Source: DATKZH01 sp964475955 | GTDB lineage: Bacteria > Planctomycetota > Planctomycetia > Pirellulales > Thermoguttaceae | Reading direction: 5' to 3' | Assembly: GCA_964475955.1 (NCBI GenBank) | Contig: CAYYZY010000071.1 | Span: 1 to 35,251 of the forward strand | Length of the DNA: 35,251 nt | In this document: piece after piece, positions 9,295-18,494 of the stretch | Layout: each line of letters opens with the position of its first letter | Position numbering within the stretch: the first letter of the stretch is position 1 | Program-made: the position numbers and the translations under genes | The notes under the pieces: generated by a model | Told to the model about the DNA's origin: nothing | What the model saw: only the letters and a program-made list of their open reading frames with translations | The model's database searches: none

Positions 9295-12099
9295 TCAGGT
9301 CTCGTAGACCTCGTCGTACTCGTCTTTCTCCTCACCTTCCTCGTCTTCGTATTCCTCTTCGGCTTGCTCGTCGCCGCCCTCGTACTCGTCTTCTTCCTCT
9401 TCGTAGTCGTCTTCGTCCTCATCGAGGGCGTCGTCGGGGTCGTCCTCCTCGTCGTCCCAGGAAGGGTCGTCTTCGGCGTCGTCCTCGTCGTAGGCGTCCT
9501 CTGCGTCGTGGCCCGACTCCTCTTCCAGGTCTCCGTCCTCTTCCTCGTACTCGTCGTGCGCCTCGTCGTCGTCGGCAGGTCCTTCCTCGGATGCTTCTTC
9601 CCCGCCCTCCCACGGGGCCGACTGCGCCGGCCAAACGGGGCTGGCATGGCGCTTCGGCCTGGTGGGCGGCGGGCTCAGGGTGAGCTTCTTGGTGCGTCGG
9701 GCCGGCGGCGGCGCGACCGGGGCGGGGGTCGAGGCCGCGCTGGCCTGGCCGTGCATCTGGTCCCACTGCTCGGCGCCGAGCAGCACCTCGCGGGCCTGCG
9801 AGCCGTTGTAGGGGCCGACCACCCCATCCTCGGCCATGAAGTCGATCAGGCGCGCCGCCCGGCCGTAGCCGATCCCCAGCGCCCGCTGCAACAGCGACAC
9901 GCTGCCGCGCCCCTCGCGAACGACCACGTCGACGGCCGCCTCGTAGAGATCGTCGCGCCCGGCCATCGGAGACGGCTCCGACTCGGCGTCGGCGGCCTTC
10001 AACTGGACCAGCTCTTCGACGAATTGCGGCTCGCTGGTGGCCACGGCGTCGATCACCCGCGCGATCTCGTCGTCGCTCAAATAGGTCCCCTGCCCGCGGA
10101 TCAAGGTGCTGGTTCCGGGCCGGAGGAAGAGCAAGTCGCCGTTGCCGAGGAGTTTTTCGGCGCCCATCTCGTCGAGCACCACGCGGCTGTCGGTGCGGCT
10201 GGAGACCTCGAAGCAGATTCGGGCGGGCAGGTTCGACTTGATCAGGCCGGTGATCACGTCGACCGTCGGCTTCTGCGTGGCCAGCACCAGGTGGATGCCG
10301 ACCGCCCGGCTCTTCTGCGCCAAACGGATGATGTGCGCCTCGACCTCCTTGGCCGCGGTCATCATCAGGTCGGCCATCTCGTCGGCCACGAGCACGATGA
10401 AGGGCATGCGCGTGGGGATCTGCGGGCGTTCCTCCTCGGTGGGCTGGATCCGCTCCATCAGCTCCTCTTCGCCCAACTGGTTGTAGACGGTCAGGTGGCG
10501 CACGCCGGCCCGGGCGAGGAGCTGATAGCGCTGTTCCATCTTCTCGACGGCCCAGGCGAGGATGGCCTCGGCCTTGCGCATGTCGGTGACGACGGGGTGC
10601 ATCAGGTGGGGGATGTTTTTGTACGGGCTGAGCTCGACCATCTTCGGGTCGACCAGCAGCATGCGCACCTCGTCGGGACGCCGGCACATGAGCATCGACG
10701 TGATGATCGAGTTCAGGCACACGCTCTTGCCGGTGCCGGTTCGCCCCGCGATCAGCAGGTGCGGCAGGCCGGCCAGGTCGACCACGGTCGGGTTGCCGGA
10801 AACGTCCTTGCCCAGGTAGATGGGGATGCGCATCTTCTGGACGCCGGGGTCGGCCTCCTCCATCACCTCGCGGAGCCGGACCAACTGCCGGTTGCCGTTG
10901 GGTACCTCCAGGCCGACCGTGTTCTTGCCGGGAATCGGGGCGACGACGCGCACGCTGGGCACCCGAAGCGCGATCGCCAGATCGTCGGCCAGCCCGGTGA
11001 TCTTGCTCAGGCGCAGGCCGGCCTCCAGCTCGACCTCGTACTGGGCCACCACGGGCCCGGTCTGGATTTCCACCACGCGCACCCGGAAGCCGAAGCTGGC
11101 GAAGGTCTTCTCCAGCACCCGCGCCTTGCGGCGGACCTCCTTCTCGTGCTCCTCGAAGCAGAAGGGCTCGCTCTCCAGGAGCAGGTCGGTCGAGGGCAAC
11201 TCGTAGTCGGCCGCGGCGTCGTTGTGGCTGGCCGCCTCGATCTGGGCGATCACTTCGTCGCGCTGCGTCTTCTTCGGCTTGAGGATGCGCAGAGGCAGCG
11301 TGGCCCCGGGCGATTTCGCGGCGGCCTCGGTTTCGGAGGCCTCGTCAACGGGCTCGTCGGACGACGCGTCGGATTGCTGCTGGTCGGCGTACCGGCTCGC
11401 GACGCGCAGCACGCGCGATTCGTCTTCCTCTTCCGGTTCGTCGTCCTCGGCTTCGTCGGCCTCGGGCCGCTTTCGCTTCTTCTGCGGCTTGCCGGGGCCT
11501 GCGCCGGAAAGCTTGTCGGCGTAGGCCGAGCCGACGCGCACGAGTCCGCGCCCGAGGCCCATCGCGGGCACCGCCACGGCGTGCGTAAGGACGCGGACGA
11601 GCAGGTAATCGGTCGAAAGGAACAGCCCGGCCAGTATCAGGCTGACCACCAGGATGTACGCCCCCACGCTGGCGAAGTTGGCCTCGAGCAGCCCCCTTCC
11701 GGCGGCCCCGAGGTAGCCGCCCGAGCCGATCACCGGTCCCGGCGACAAGCCCGGCAGGGCCATGGCCACCAGGGCCGAGAACCCGGCCAGCGAGAGCAGC
11801 CAGCCGACGGTCCGAAGCAGCGGCTGGCCGACCGGGCGGCGGGCCAGGAGCACGGAGACGAGCACGGCGAGCGAAACGACTAGGTAATGGGCCCCCAGGC
11901 CGAAGGCGGTCAACAGCACGCTGCTGACCAGGGCGCCGTAGCGCCCGCAGACGTTCGTCGTCTCGGTTCGCTGGGGGTAGACCAGGGTGCCGGGGGGATC
12001 GGCCCGGTCGTAGCTCAGCAGGCTCGCGGCCAGGAAGACGGTCAGCGCAAGCAGGGCCAGGGCGAGCAAGTCGACTTTCAGATCGCGTTTTTCGAGCAT
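9295..12099 (-). CDS. ftsK: DNA translocase FtsK/SpoIIIE with very acidic C-terminal tail
   Basis: Membrane-anchored motor that moves chromosome ends through the division septum. The open frame runs far upstream, but I start it at ATG 12099 (MLEKRDLKVDLLALALLALTV), which leads straight into the first membrane helix, giving 934 residues. Four transmembrane segments occupy about 1-165, followed by a charged linker rich in Glu and Lys. The motor has Walker A AGRTGTGKSVCLNS near residue 455, LLVDPKMVELSPY and Walker B FIVLVADEMADLM. A gamma winged helix follows at about 713-770 (VSLLQRALGIGYGRAARLIDFM). After a basic proline-rich stretch, the last 100 or so residues are mostly Asp and Glu. FtsK normally ends at or soon after gamma, so the tail is an unusual addition. 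Confidence 0.95.
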   Translation of the reverse strand: MLEKRDLKVDLLALALLALTVFLAASLLSYDRADPPGTLVYPQRTETTNVCGRYGALVSSVLLTAFGLGAHYLVVSLAVLVSVLLARRPVGQPLLRTVGWLLSLAGFSALVAMALPGLSPGPVIGSGGYLGAAGRGLLEANFASVGAYILVVSLILAGLFLSTDYLLVRVLTHAVAVPAMGLGRGLVRVGSAYADKLSGAGPGKPQKKRKRPEADEAEDDEPEEEDESRVLRVASRYADQQQSDASSDEPVDEASETEAAAKSPGATLPLRILKPKKTQRDEVIAQIEAASHNDAAADYELPSTDLLLESEPFCFEEHEKEVRRKARVLEKTFASFGFRVRVVEIQTGPVVAQYEVELEAGLRLSKITGLADDLAIALRVPSVRVVAPIPGKNTVGLEVPNGNRQLVRLREVMEEADPGVQKMRIPIYLGKDVSGNPTVVDLAGLPHLLIAGRTGTGKSVCLNSIITSMLMCRRPDEVRMLLVDPKMVELSPYKNIPHLMHPVVTDMRKAEAILAWAVEKMEQRYQLLARAGVRHLTVYNQLGEEELMERIQPTEEERPQIPTRMPFIVLVADEMADLMMTAAKEVEAHIIRLAQKSRAVGIHLVLATQKPTVDVITGLIKSNLPARICFEVSSRTDSRVVLDEMGAEKLLGNGDLLFLRPGTSTLIRGQGTYLSDDEIARVIDAVATSEPQFVEELVQLKAADAESEPSPMAGRDDLYEAAVDVVVREGRGSVSLLQRALGIGYGRAARLIDFMAEDGVVGPYNGSQAREVLLGAEQWDQMHGQASAASTPAPVAPPPARRTKKLTLSPPPTRPKRHASPVWPAQSAPWEGGEEASEEGPADDDEAHDEYEEEDGDLEEESGHDAEDAYDEDDAEDDPSWDDEEDDPDDALDEDEDDYEEEEDEYEGGDEQAEEEYEDEEGEEKDEYDEVYET

Positions 12100-12732
12100 C
12101 GGCGCGTCTTTGGGGAGCACAACCACAAACGGCCGCCGCGTGCGCGCGGCGGGTCCGGCGTTGGGCGCGTCCGTGCCCGGCAATCTCCTGCGATTCAGTA
12201 CCAGGATCGGCATCCGGGCCTGCGCCGGGCCAGTCCCGCGCCGCCGGCCCCCCTCGTTTGCCCGCAGCGAACGAAGTGGACGACCGCTGCCCCCTCCGCA
12301 ACCGTCAGGACCGCGGGCGGTCGGGCCGGCGCGACCCGCACGACCGTCGCTTGCGCCCGCACGACCGGAGCAATCGGAGGAATTCGCGGGGGGAGATGGG
12401 AGGCGGGAGATGGGAGTGAGGCTGTGGAGAAGCCCGGGCCCGACGGCGAGCCGACGTGTGCGCGTCGGGGCCCGGCGCGATGCGGCCGGCGTTGGTTGCG
12501 GATTGAGGAGGCCCGGCCCGTTTGGCCGCGCGACGGGTTGACGGGCGTGCTTCGCCGGGACATGCTCAGCGAAGAGCTTGTCGACGCGCAGGGGCACTGC
12601 CGGCCGAGAGGGGCGTACGCCGCGGTCGGCAAGCTCCCCGGGGCGAGCCGGTGGTTCGCACCGCGCAGCGTGCGGCGTTCGCCCCGATGTCCGGAAGAGC
12701 CTAAACGACCCATGTTCTGGAGGAGGCGAGTC
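12100..12732. other. Gene-free 633-bp divergent intergenic region
   Basis: It separates the divergent ftsK and DegT genes and should hold both promoters, but I could not pick a convincing one. Open frames crossing it are antisense or upstream extensions of neighbouring genes and show no family motif. Near 12397-12418 there is a short direct repeat of GGGAGATGGGAG. A clear ribosome-binding site (AGGAGG, 12721-12726) marks the downstream end. Confidence 0.5.
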
Positions 12733-14058
12733 ATGCAGAGAAAAGCCGACAACACGAACCGGCGCAGCTCGCGGCGCGCGTTCCTCGGCTCGAGCGGGGC
12801 GCTGGCCGCCGGGGCGTACCTGGCGCGCCCGGCTGCGGCGCGAGCGTCGGAAACGCTGGCCGTCAATGGCGGGAAGAAGGCCGTGACCGCCCCGCCGGGC
12901 GATTCGGCTTCGTGGCCGCGGTTCGGCGACGAGGAAGTCGAGGCCGTCGGCGCCGTGGTGCGCAACTTCGGCTACGGCGAAGTCGCGGCGTTTGAGAAGG
13001 ACTGGAAGGACCGCTTCAATCCGCCGTTCTGCAAGTCGCACATGAACGGCACCAGCGCGTTGACCTCGGCCCTGTTCGCCTTGAACCTGCCCGCCGGCAG
13101 CGAGGTGCTGGTGCCCAGCCTCGACCCCTGGTTCGGCATCCTGCCGATGCGGCTGTTCGGCCTGGTGCCCGTCTTCGTCGACAACGATCCGCGCACGCTG
13201 ACGTTCGACCTGGAGGACGCCAGGCGGCGTCTGACGAAGAACACCCGGGCGATCGAGGTGGTGCACCTGTTCGGCATGCCCTGCGACATGGAGGCGATCT
13301 GCGATTTTGCCAAGGAGAAGGGCCTGGTGGTCCTGGAGGACTGCGCTCACGCCCATCATGCTTCGATCGGCGGCAGGTACGTCGGCAATTGGGGGCAGAT
13401 CGGCGCCTTCAGTTGCCAGGGGAGCAAGGTGTTGCCGGCCATGGAAGGGGGCATCGCCAACTACGAAAACCGGGAGTACTACGAGCGCGCGGCCACCTTC
13501 GGCCACTACGAATGCCCCAGGCAGTTTCCGGCCGACAGCAAGTACAAGAAGTACGCCACCGGCCTGGCGCTCAAGCTGCGCATCCACCCCCTGGGCGCGG
13601 CCTTGGCGCGCTGCCAGTTGCGCACCCTCGCCGAGCAGACCGACATGGAACGCCGGCAGAACCACGCGCTCAACAGCCGCCTCTGCCGGTTGCCCGGCCT
13701 CTACCAGCCGCCGGTGGCGCCGGGCGTCAACCGGGTCTACTGGCGGTGGAACAACCTGTTCATCGACCCGGCCGAGGCGGGCATGTCGCGCGACGCGGCC
13801 ATCAAGGCCCTGAAGGCCGAGGGCGTGCGGGTCGGCCGGCTCAACTACAAGACCAGCCACCTCGACACGGTGTACCACGAACCGCAGTGGTGGCACCATG
13901 CGCCGGTGATCCCCGACCGGCTCCCCGGCCAGGAGGAAGCGCTTCGGCGCGGCATCTCGCTCCCCCGGTTCACCAAGCCCGTGCCGGAACTGGTCGAGCA
14001 GTACGTGCGGGCCTTCGAGAAGGTCTGGGCGCATCGGGCCGAACTGGGCAGGGCCTGA
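12733..14058 (+). CDS. DegT/DnrJ/EryC1/StrS-family aminotransferase with Tat signal
   Basis: PLP-dependent aminotransferase fold of the nucleotide-sugar type. ATG 12733 follows AGGAGG by six bases, which fixes the start and gives 441 residues. The first 38 residues are a twin-arginine signal (SSRRAFLGSSGALAAGAYLA, then a small-residue region), so the protein is probably exported already folded. The mature part starts with ETLAVNGGKKAV, typical of this group. VVLEDCAHAHHAS (Asp203) and FSCQGSKVLPAMEGG (Lys232) hold the expected cofactor-binding aspartate and Schiff-base lysine. No sugar-nucleotide biosynthesis genes adjoin it, so the substrate is unknown. Planctomycetes often put Tat signals on sugar-processing enzymes, so a role on periplasmic sugars is possible but inferred. 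Confidence 0.88.
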   Translation: MQRKADNTNRRSSRRAFLGSSGALAAGAYLARPAAARASETLAVNGGKKAVTAPPGDSASWPRFGDEEVEAVGAVVRNFGYGEVAAFEKDWKDRFNPPFCKSHMNGTSALTSALFALNLPAGSEVLVPSLDPWFGILPMRLFGLVPVFVDNDPRTLTFDLEDARRRLTKNTRAIEVVHLFGMPCDMEAICDFAKEKGLVVLEDCAHAHHASIGGRYVGNWGQIGAFSCQGSKVLPAMEGGIANYENREYYERAATFGHYECPRQFPADSKYKKYATGLALKLRIHPLGAALARCQLRTLAEQTDMERRQNHALNSRLCRLPGLYQPPVAPGVNRVYWRWNNLFIDPAEAGMSRDAAIKALKAEGVRVGRLNYKTSHLDTVYHEPQWWHHAPVIPDRLPGQEEALRRGISLPRFTKPVPELVEQYVRAFEKVWAHRAELGRA

Positions 14059-14172
14059 TCGGGGCCGAAGACGATCCGTCGCACTCAGGGGATCGAGCCA
14101 TGGCCGACTATCGACCGTTGCCGGGAACCGACGAGCACAGGCGTATGCGGCGGAAGCAATGGGGCTGCATCT

Positions 14173-14930
14173 TGGAATCGGGGGACACAATACTGATATT
14201 GACAAGCTGGGCAATTTTCGATAGGGTGGCGGAATGGCTAGATTGGCAAGAGTCGTCGTTCCGGGGATGCCGCACCACGTCACGCAGCGCGGGAACCGTC
14301 GGCAGCCGACGTTCTTCTGCGACGACGACTACGCGGCGTACATCGAATTGATGGCCGACCATTGCGGCGAGGAGGGCGTAGCGATCTGGGCGTACTGCCT
14401 GATGCCCAACCACGTCCACCTGATCGCGGTGCCCGAGACCAAGCAGGGGTTGCGGCGAGCCATCGGCGAGGCCCATCGCCGCTATACGCGCCGGATCAAC
14501 TTCCGCCAGAACTGGCGCGGCTACTTATGGCAGGGGCGGTTCGCGTCGTTCGTTATGGACGAACCCTATCTGCTGGGGGCCGCCCGCTACGTCGAACTCA
14601 ACCCCGTGCGGGCGAAGCTGGTGGCGGGTGCGCGCGACTGGCGGTGGAGCAGCGTCGCGGCGCACCTTTCGGGCCGTGACGACCGGCTGGTGCAGGTCGC
14701 GCCGCTGCTGGCGATGGTGGACGACTGGCCGGCCCTTCTAGACACCGCCATGCCCGAGGAACAGCTACGCGACCTGCGCGACCACACTCGCACCGGCCGG
14801 CCGCTGGGCGCGAGGTCATTCGTGGAACGTCTCGAAACGCTGCTTAGCCGCGCCCTCCGCCCCCGCAAACCGGGCCGGAAGCCAAGATTCTCTAAATTGC
14901 CAAATTAAGTATTGTGCCCCCGGAATTCCC
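14173..14930 (+). mobile_element. Compact Y1-transposase element with terminal inverted repeats
   Basis: The left end (14173-14218, GGAATCGGGGGACACAATACT then GGCAATTTT) and the right end (14894-14930) are imperfect inverted repeats. The right end, read on the minus strand, gives GGAATTCCGGGGGCACAATACT-like sequence and then GGCAATTT. They bracket one transposase gene, and the right arm covers its stop codon. The GGAATTCCC direct repeat at 14921-14938 extends the right side. This is the layout of a REP-associated tyrosine transposase flanked by its own repeats. Confidence 0.7.
14234..14908 (+). CDS. REP-associated Y1 (IS200-like) transposase
   Basis: Single-strand HUH transposase of the RAYT group, 224 residues. 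The N-terminus MARLARVVVPGMPHHVTQRGNRR is the family signature. The catalytic HUH pair is intact in YCLMPNHVHLIAV (about residues 55-67). WQGRFASFVMDEPYLL and ARYVELNPVRAKLV complete the domain by about residue 135. The tail of about 85 residues is less conserved and ends in a basic stretch (LRPRKPGRKPRFSK) that may bind DNA. No internal stop or shift is seen, so it may be active. It sits between its own inverted repeats, 176 bp after the DegT gene. Confidence 0.93.
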   Translation: MARLARVVVPGMPHHVTQRGNRRQPTFFCDDDYAAYIELMADHCGEEGVAIWAYCLMPNHVHLIAVPETKQGLRRAIGEAHRRYTRRINFRQNWRGYLWQGRFASFVMDEPYLLGAARYVELNPVRAKLVAGARDWRWSSVAAHLSGRDDRLVQVAPLLAMVDDWPALLDTAMPEEQLRDLRDHTRTGRPLGARSFVERLETLLSRALRPRKPGRKPRFSKLPN

Positions 14931-15060
14931 GGAATTCCCGACGGCAACCCGCTGCACAGTTGGCGCGTGCGTGCAAGCACGCACCCTACAGATCGGCCTG
15001 CGCCGGCCGTTTTCCGACAGAGGCTGGACGACGGTGCACGGCCGTTTCGTCGTGGGGATC

Positions 15061-17607
15061 CTACGGCCGGTGAAGCCGCTCCATGAGGTTCGGGTCTTCG
15101 CGGAGCTGCGGGTTGATGACGATCTGCGGCTCGCAGACGAGCGTCTGGGCCTCGGCGGCCGGGTCGACGGGCGGCTGGTCGGGCGGTTGCCAGGCGAGGT
15201 CGAACTGGAAGGCGAACGCCCCGTGGCTGTCGGCCACGAAGTTCGTGAACCAGACGTTGTTGAACACCATCGCCAGGATGCGGCTCGGCCGCTCGCTCGG
15301 CCCGGTGCGGCGGGCCAGCACGTCGTGCTCGCCGAAGGTGACCAGCGGGGCGTCGCGCGTCACCCAGAGCCAGCGGCCGGCGGGCGTGTCGTAGCGGACC
15401 CAACGGTCGATCGAGAAATAGTCGCGGCAGGTGCCCGGCAGTTGGTCCTCGTAAGGCACGAACGGTAGGCCGCCGCAGCTCGTCTGCGGGAGCGTCTTCC
15501 CGCACGGGAGCTGGAAGTTGATGAAGAACACCTCGGGCCGCTCGCACGCGGTGCGGTGGAAGCGGACGGTCAGCCGCGCCCGGGGCTCGCCGTTCCACAA
15601 CTCCAGGCGGCGCGTGCACCACTTCAGGCGCGGGTGTACCAGCATTTGGGTGTAAACCGTGGTGTGGGGATTTTCGTCCACGGTCGCCGGTTCCTGGGCA
15701 GCCGTGGTCGTCTCCTTGAGGATCTCGCGGCGCCGCCGCTCGCGCTCGGACGCATCGCCGATTCCCAGCACGTCCATGGCCGACCACCGGCCGGCGAACC
15801 CCTCGACGGCGACCGACACGAAGTCGCCCGTGCCCGCCTCGAACAGCGGCTCCTCCATGCCGGGCCAGGAGGCCGAGCGGGGCCAGCCGTGGGCGTCGAG
15901 CTTCACGTCGACCGCGGGCGCCGCGGCGGGCGACTCGGCCGCTTCCTCGCAGAGACGGAACCGGCGGATCGCCCGGCCCGCGAGCGAATCGACCCAGAAC
16001 CGCACCTGCTGGTTCGGGCGGTGGTCGGAAAAAGTCTCGGAGGTGTTGGCGACGGTCAATTCGCCGGGGTCGGCCGGCCGCGAGTGGGGGGCGTAGCCGT
16101 GCTCGAAGACGAGCGGCACGTGCCGGCCGGTCTCCGGATCCTCCAGCGAGGCGAACTCGCCGCGCAGGCAGGTGGCCGGCATGGTGAGCCAGCCGCTCCA
16201 GGGGCGCGTGGCCGGGTTGGCCACGTAGAGGCCCTCCTTCCGGCCGTAGACGGCCGTGCGCGCCCGTTGCGCCAGAAGCAGCTTCGCCAGGGCCATGGGC
16301 CGATAGGCCATGCGCGACTTCTCGTTGTACTGGCCCCAGGTTTCCAGGTCGTGCGGCAGCGCCACGCTGTCGCTTGCGCCCCAGGTGTGCTCGTCGAAGA
16401 GGCACAGGTCGCGGTAGACGGCCTCGGCTCGCTGGAGCGTTCGCCCCTCGGGCGCGCCCCAGACCGGCGAGAGGGCGGCGGCGGCCAGGCGCTTGGCGCG
16501 CCGGCTGGCCGCGACTTCGCGCGGGCCGGAGGCCACGCCGTTGGCCCACCAGTCGGTCCATTCGCCTTCGTACTCCGGCAGCGTGTCGCCGACCTGGCGG
16601 CCGAGGCGGTCCATGGCGTCGGCCACGGTCGTCATCCGCAGCTCCGGCTCGAGGCCCAGCCGGTTCCACGCGGCCACGAAATCGGCCAGCGGCGGAAACG
16701 GCGGGTCGTTGTCGATGCGCCATTCGTTGGTGACCGAGACGATGAGCGAAGGGTACGTGTAGCCCGAAGCCTCCAGCCCGCGAAGCCGGCCGAGCAGGTG
16801 GGCGTGGGCCGCGCGGACCGCCGCCTCGTCGGCGCGAAAGAAGTCGCCGGGGCGGGCGGGGCGGTAGCGGGTGTCGGTCGATTCGGGGACCGGGCCGCGG
16901 CGCCAGGTATGGGGGTGGAAGTAGTAGTAGCCCCGGGCGTAGTGGTCGCCCAGCCAGACGAGCATGCGTCGCCCGTCGGGCATCTTCCACCAGAAGGCCG
17001 ACGGCCGCTTCATCGGCGGGCCGCCGTTGGTGGCGTTGATGCCCATGAACAGGCACGGCACGCCGCGGTCCAAAAGCGCCACGGCGCCGGCGCGGGGGAA
17101 TCCGTTGACGTCGTTCTGGATCGCCACCCGGGGCCGGGCCTCTTTCCAGAGCGATTCGGGAAGCCAGTCGAGCATCGTGCGCCACTCGGCCGCGTTGAGC
17201 GTGGGCGTTTGGTTCACGGCCACGGCGGCGATCTCCAGCCTGCCCGTGCCGATCGCCTCGACCAGCTCGGCGCGCCGCTCGGGGTCGGCCGCCTGCCACC
17301 AGTCGTCGACGGCCAGGGTGGTCTCGGCCGTCCAGTAGAATTGGCCCTCGGGCGGCGCCGAGCGGGTGGCCAACACGGCGTCGATGGCGACGTCGAGGTA
17401 GCGCACCTGCTGCCGGCGGCAGACGAGCGGATGGTCGGTGAACCCGACGTCGGTATGCGTCATGTGCACCAGGTCGACACGGCGAATCGACTTGAGCCCC
17501 TCGGCGTCTTCCGCAACGGCCGTGCCGGCGACCAGTGCCAGCAGGGAAGCCGCGGCGAGTGCCGCCGCGTAGGGGACCGCTTTCCCGGAGTCACCTGCAA
17601 TGGTCAT
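15061..17607 (-). CDS. Secreted GH38-like (DUF5054-type) glycosidase homologue
   Basis: 848 residues. Residues 1-32 form a signal peptide (AAALAAASLLALVAGTAVA, cleaved before EDAEG). A long domain then resembles the N-terminal barrel of alpha-mannosidases and the DUF5054 family. HMTHTDVGFTD (residues 48-58) stands where GH38 enzymes have a zinc-binding H-x-H-N-D stretch. AIQNDVNGFPRAG is at the position of the GH38 nucleophile segment, with its aspartate kept. The C-terminal half looks like beta-sandwich. The minus-strand gene is alone in its stretch. The likely role is glycan breakdown outside the cytoplasm, but the substrate and even catalysis are unproven, since the metal motif is altered. 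Confidence 0.7.
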   Translation of the reverse strand: MTIAGDSGKAVPYAAALAAASLLALVAGTAVAEDAEGLKSIRRVDLVHMTHTDVGFTDHPLVCRRQQVRYLDVAIDAVLATRSAPPEGQFYWTAETTLAVDDWWQAADPERRAELVEAIGTGRLEIAAVAVNQTPTLNAAEWRTMLDWLPESLWKEARPRVAIQNDVNGFPRAGAVALLDRGVPCLFMGINATNGGPPMKRPSAFWWKMPDGRRMLVWLGDHYARGYYYFHPHTWRRGPVPESTDTRYRPARPGDFFRADEAAVRAAHAHLLGRLRGLEASGYTYPSLIVSVTNEWRIDNDPPFPPLADFVAAWNRLGLEPELRMTTVADAMDRLGRQVGDTLPEYEGEWTDWWANGVASGPREVAASRRAKRLAAAALSPVWGAPEGRTLQRAEAVYRDLCLFDEHTWGASDSVALPHDLETWGQYNEKSRMAYRPMALAKLLLAQRARTAVYGRKEGLYVANPATRPWSGWLTMPATCLRGEFASLEDPETGRHVPLVFEHGYAPHSRPADPGELTVANTSETFSDHRPNQQVRFWVDSLAGRAIRRFRLCEEAAESPAAAPAVDVKLDAHGWPRSASWPGMEEPLFEAGTGDFVSVAVEGFAGRWSAMDVLGIGDASERERRRREILKETTTAAQEPATVDENPHTTVYTQMLVHPRLKWCTRRLELWNGEPRARLTVRFHRTACERPEVFFINFQLPCGKTLPQTSCGGLPFVPYEDQLPGTCRDYFSIDRWVRYDTPAGRWLWVTRDAPLVTFGEHDVLARRTGPSERPSRILAMVFNNVWFTNFVADSHGAFAFQFDLAWQPPDQPPVDPAAEAQTLVCEPQIVINPQLREDPNLMERLHRP

Positions 17608-17905
17608 GGCGAGACTTCTCCCTCGAATTGGACGGTTCTCATGGGCGGGCCGGCGCGTCTGCTGCTGAGGCTGCTGCGGTGGCGCCGCCGCTTCGGATGC
17701 CGCATCACGACTCGAAACATACCGGCCGGACGTCGGAAAGTCGAGGCGCCCGCATTAGGCGTATGGGCTCGTAGTACGACAGCGCAGGTTCGACTCGGAT
17801 GCGGGATTCGGCAGCCTGGAGCGGTGTCCAGATTTCCCAAAGTGATGACGCGTTTTGCCCCGCTTCACGTCGAAGTCGGCCGTTGGTGGATCTTGCGCTG
17901 GAGTA

Positions 17906-17973
17906 GTAGTGACCCGATTCATCGGGTCCCGATGGCGCGGACCGGATTCCGACCGCATGAATGCGGTCACTAC
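17906..17973. repeat. Nested palindromic repeat, GTAGTGACC/GGTCACTAC arms
   Basis: The outer arms GTAGTGACC (17906-17914) and GGTCACTAC (17965-17973) enclose two smaller palindromes, GACCCGATTCATCGGGTC and GACCGCATGAATGCGGTC. It is a REP/BIME-like unit directly upstream of the broken PQQ gene end. Confidence 0.7.
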
Positions 17974-18020
17974 GAACGCCATTTGAAGGATCCGCATGCA
18001 CGCTCCGCCGACGCGCCGAC

Positions 18021-18154
18021 GCCGTGGATGCCGCCTCGGGCGACGTCCTCTGGCGCGGCGAACGCCCGTCTTCGACAGCCTCGCCGCCTGCTCAAGCGGC
18101 CTGTATCTGACCACCGTGGACGGCCGCGTGCTGTGCTACCGCGCGGCCGATTAG
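18021..18154 (+). pseudogene. 3' remnant of a PQQ-type beta-propeller gene
   Basis: One frame reads AVDAASGDVLWRGERP and a second frame continues with PVFDSLAACSSGLYLTTVDGRVLCYRAAD before TAG at 18152. Together they match the last blades of planctomycete PQQ-like outer-membrane propeller proteins, which typically end in DGKVLC plus a few residues. The switch of frame near 18065 and the lack of any propeller sequence upstream show that this is a decayed tail. A palindromic repeat ends 47 bp upstream and another repeat follows, which may mark where the rest was lost. Confidence 0.6.
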
Positions 18155-18171
18155 GCCCGAAAGCCCAACCC

Positions 18172-18250
18172 GTGGGCCACGATTCCCTCATGCCAGGCGC
18201 CGTGGGGCACGATTCTATCGTGCCCGGCACGTTGGAAACGTGCCCCACGG
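18172..18250. repeat. Dispersed palindromic repeat, GGCACGTTGGAAACGTGCC family
   Basis: Contains GTGGGGCACGATTCTATCGTGCC and GGCACGTTGGAAACGTGCCCC. The second unit recurs twice at 34801-34881, in front of the small membrane protein of the phage region. Confidence 0.75.
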
Positions 18251-18494
18251 CGGAGCCGGGGCCGGTTGTGGGCAAGTTCTAAGGCCAGAAAAACAGTTGC
18301 GACAGCGGCCCCCGCGCACGCGAAGCACGTTGCCCCCGAACCGGCGGGGCCTGAATAGATAGGGCGGGGGGGAGGCGCGGAGCGACCGGCCGTCGAAAAA
18401 CGGCTCCCCATTTCTTGCCAATTGGCCTGGACTCGGAAGGCCCGTTCTGGGAAACTCCCGCGCCAACCATGGCCATGATTCGGGTACGGGTACC

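Noticed and set aside
9295..9660. A plus-strand open frame with long hydrophobic runs that looks like a membrane protein
   Set aside because: It is the antisense of the Asp/Glu-rich FtsK tail; GAG/GAC codons read backwards give Leu and Val.
11887..12732. Upstream extension of the DegT frame
   Set aside because: The AGGAGG site and the Tat signal fix the start at 12733; the extension runs antisense to the ftsK start.
12100..14283. Upstream extension of the ftsK frame
   Set aside because: The extension is antisense to the DegT gene and crosses a gene-free stretch; the membrane-helix start at 12099 fits FtsK.
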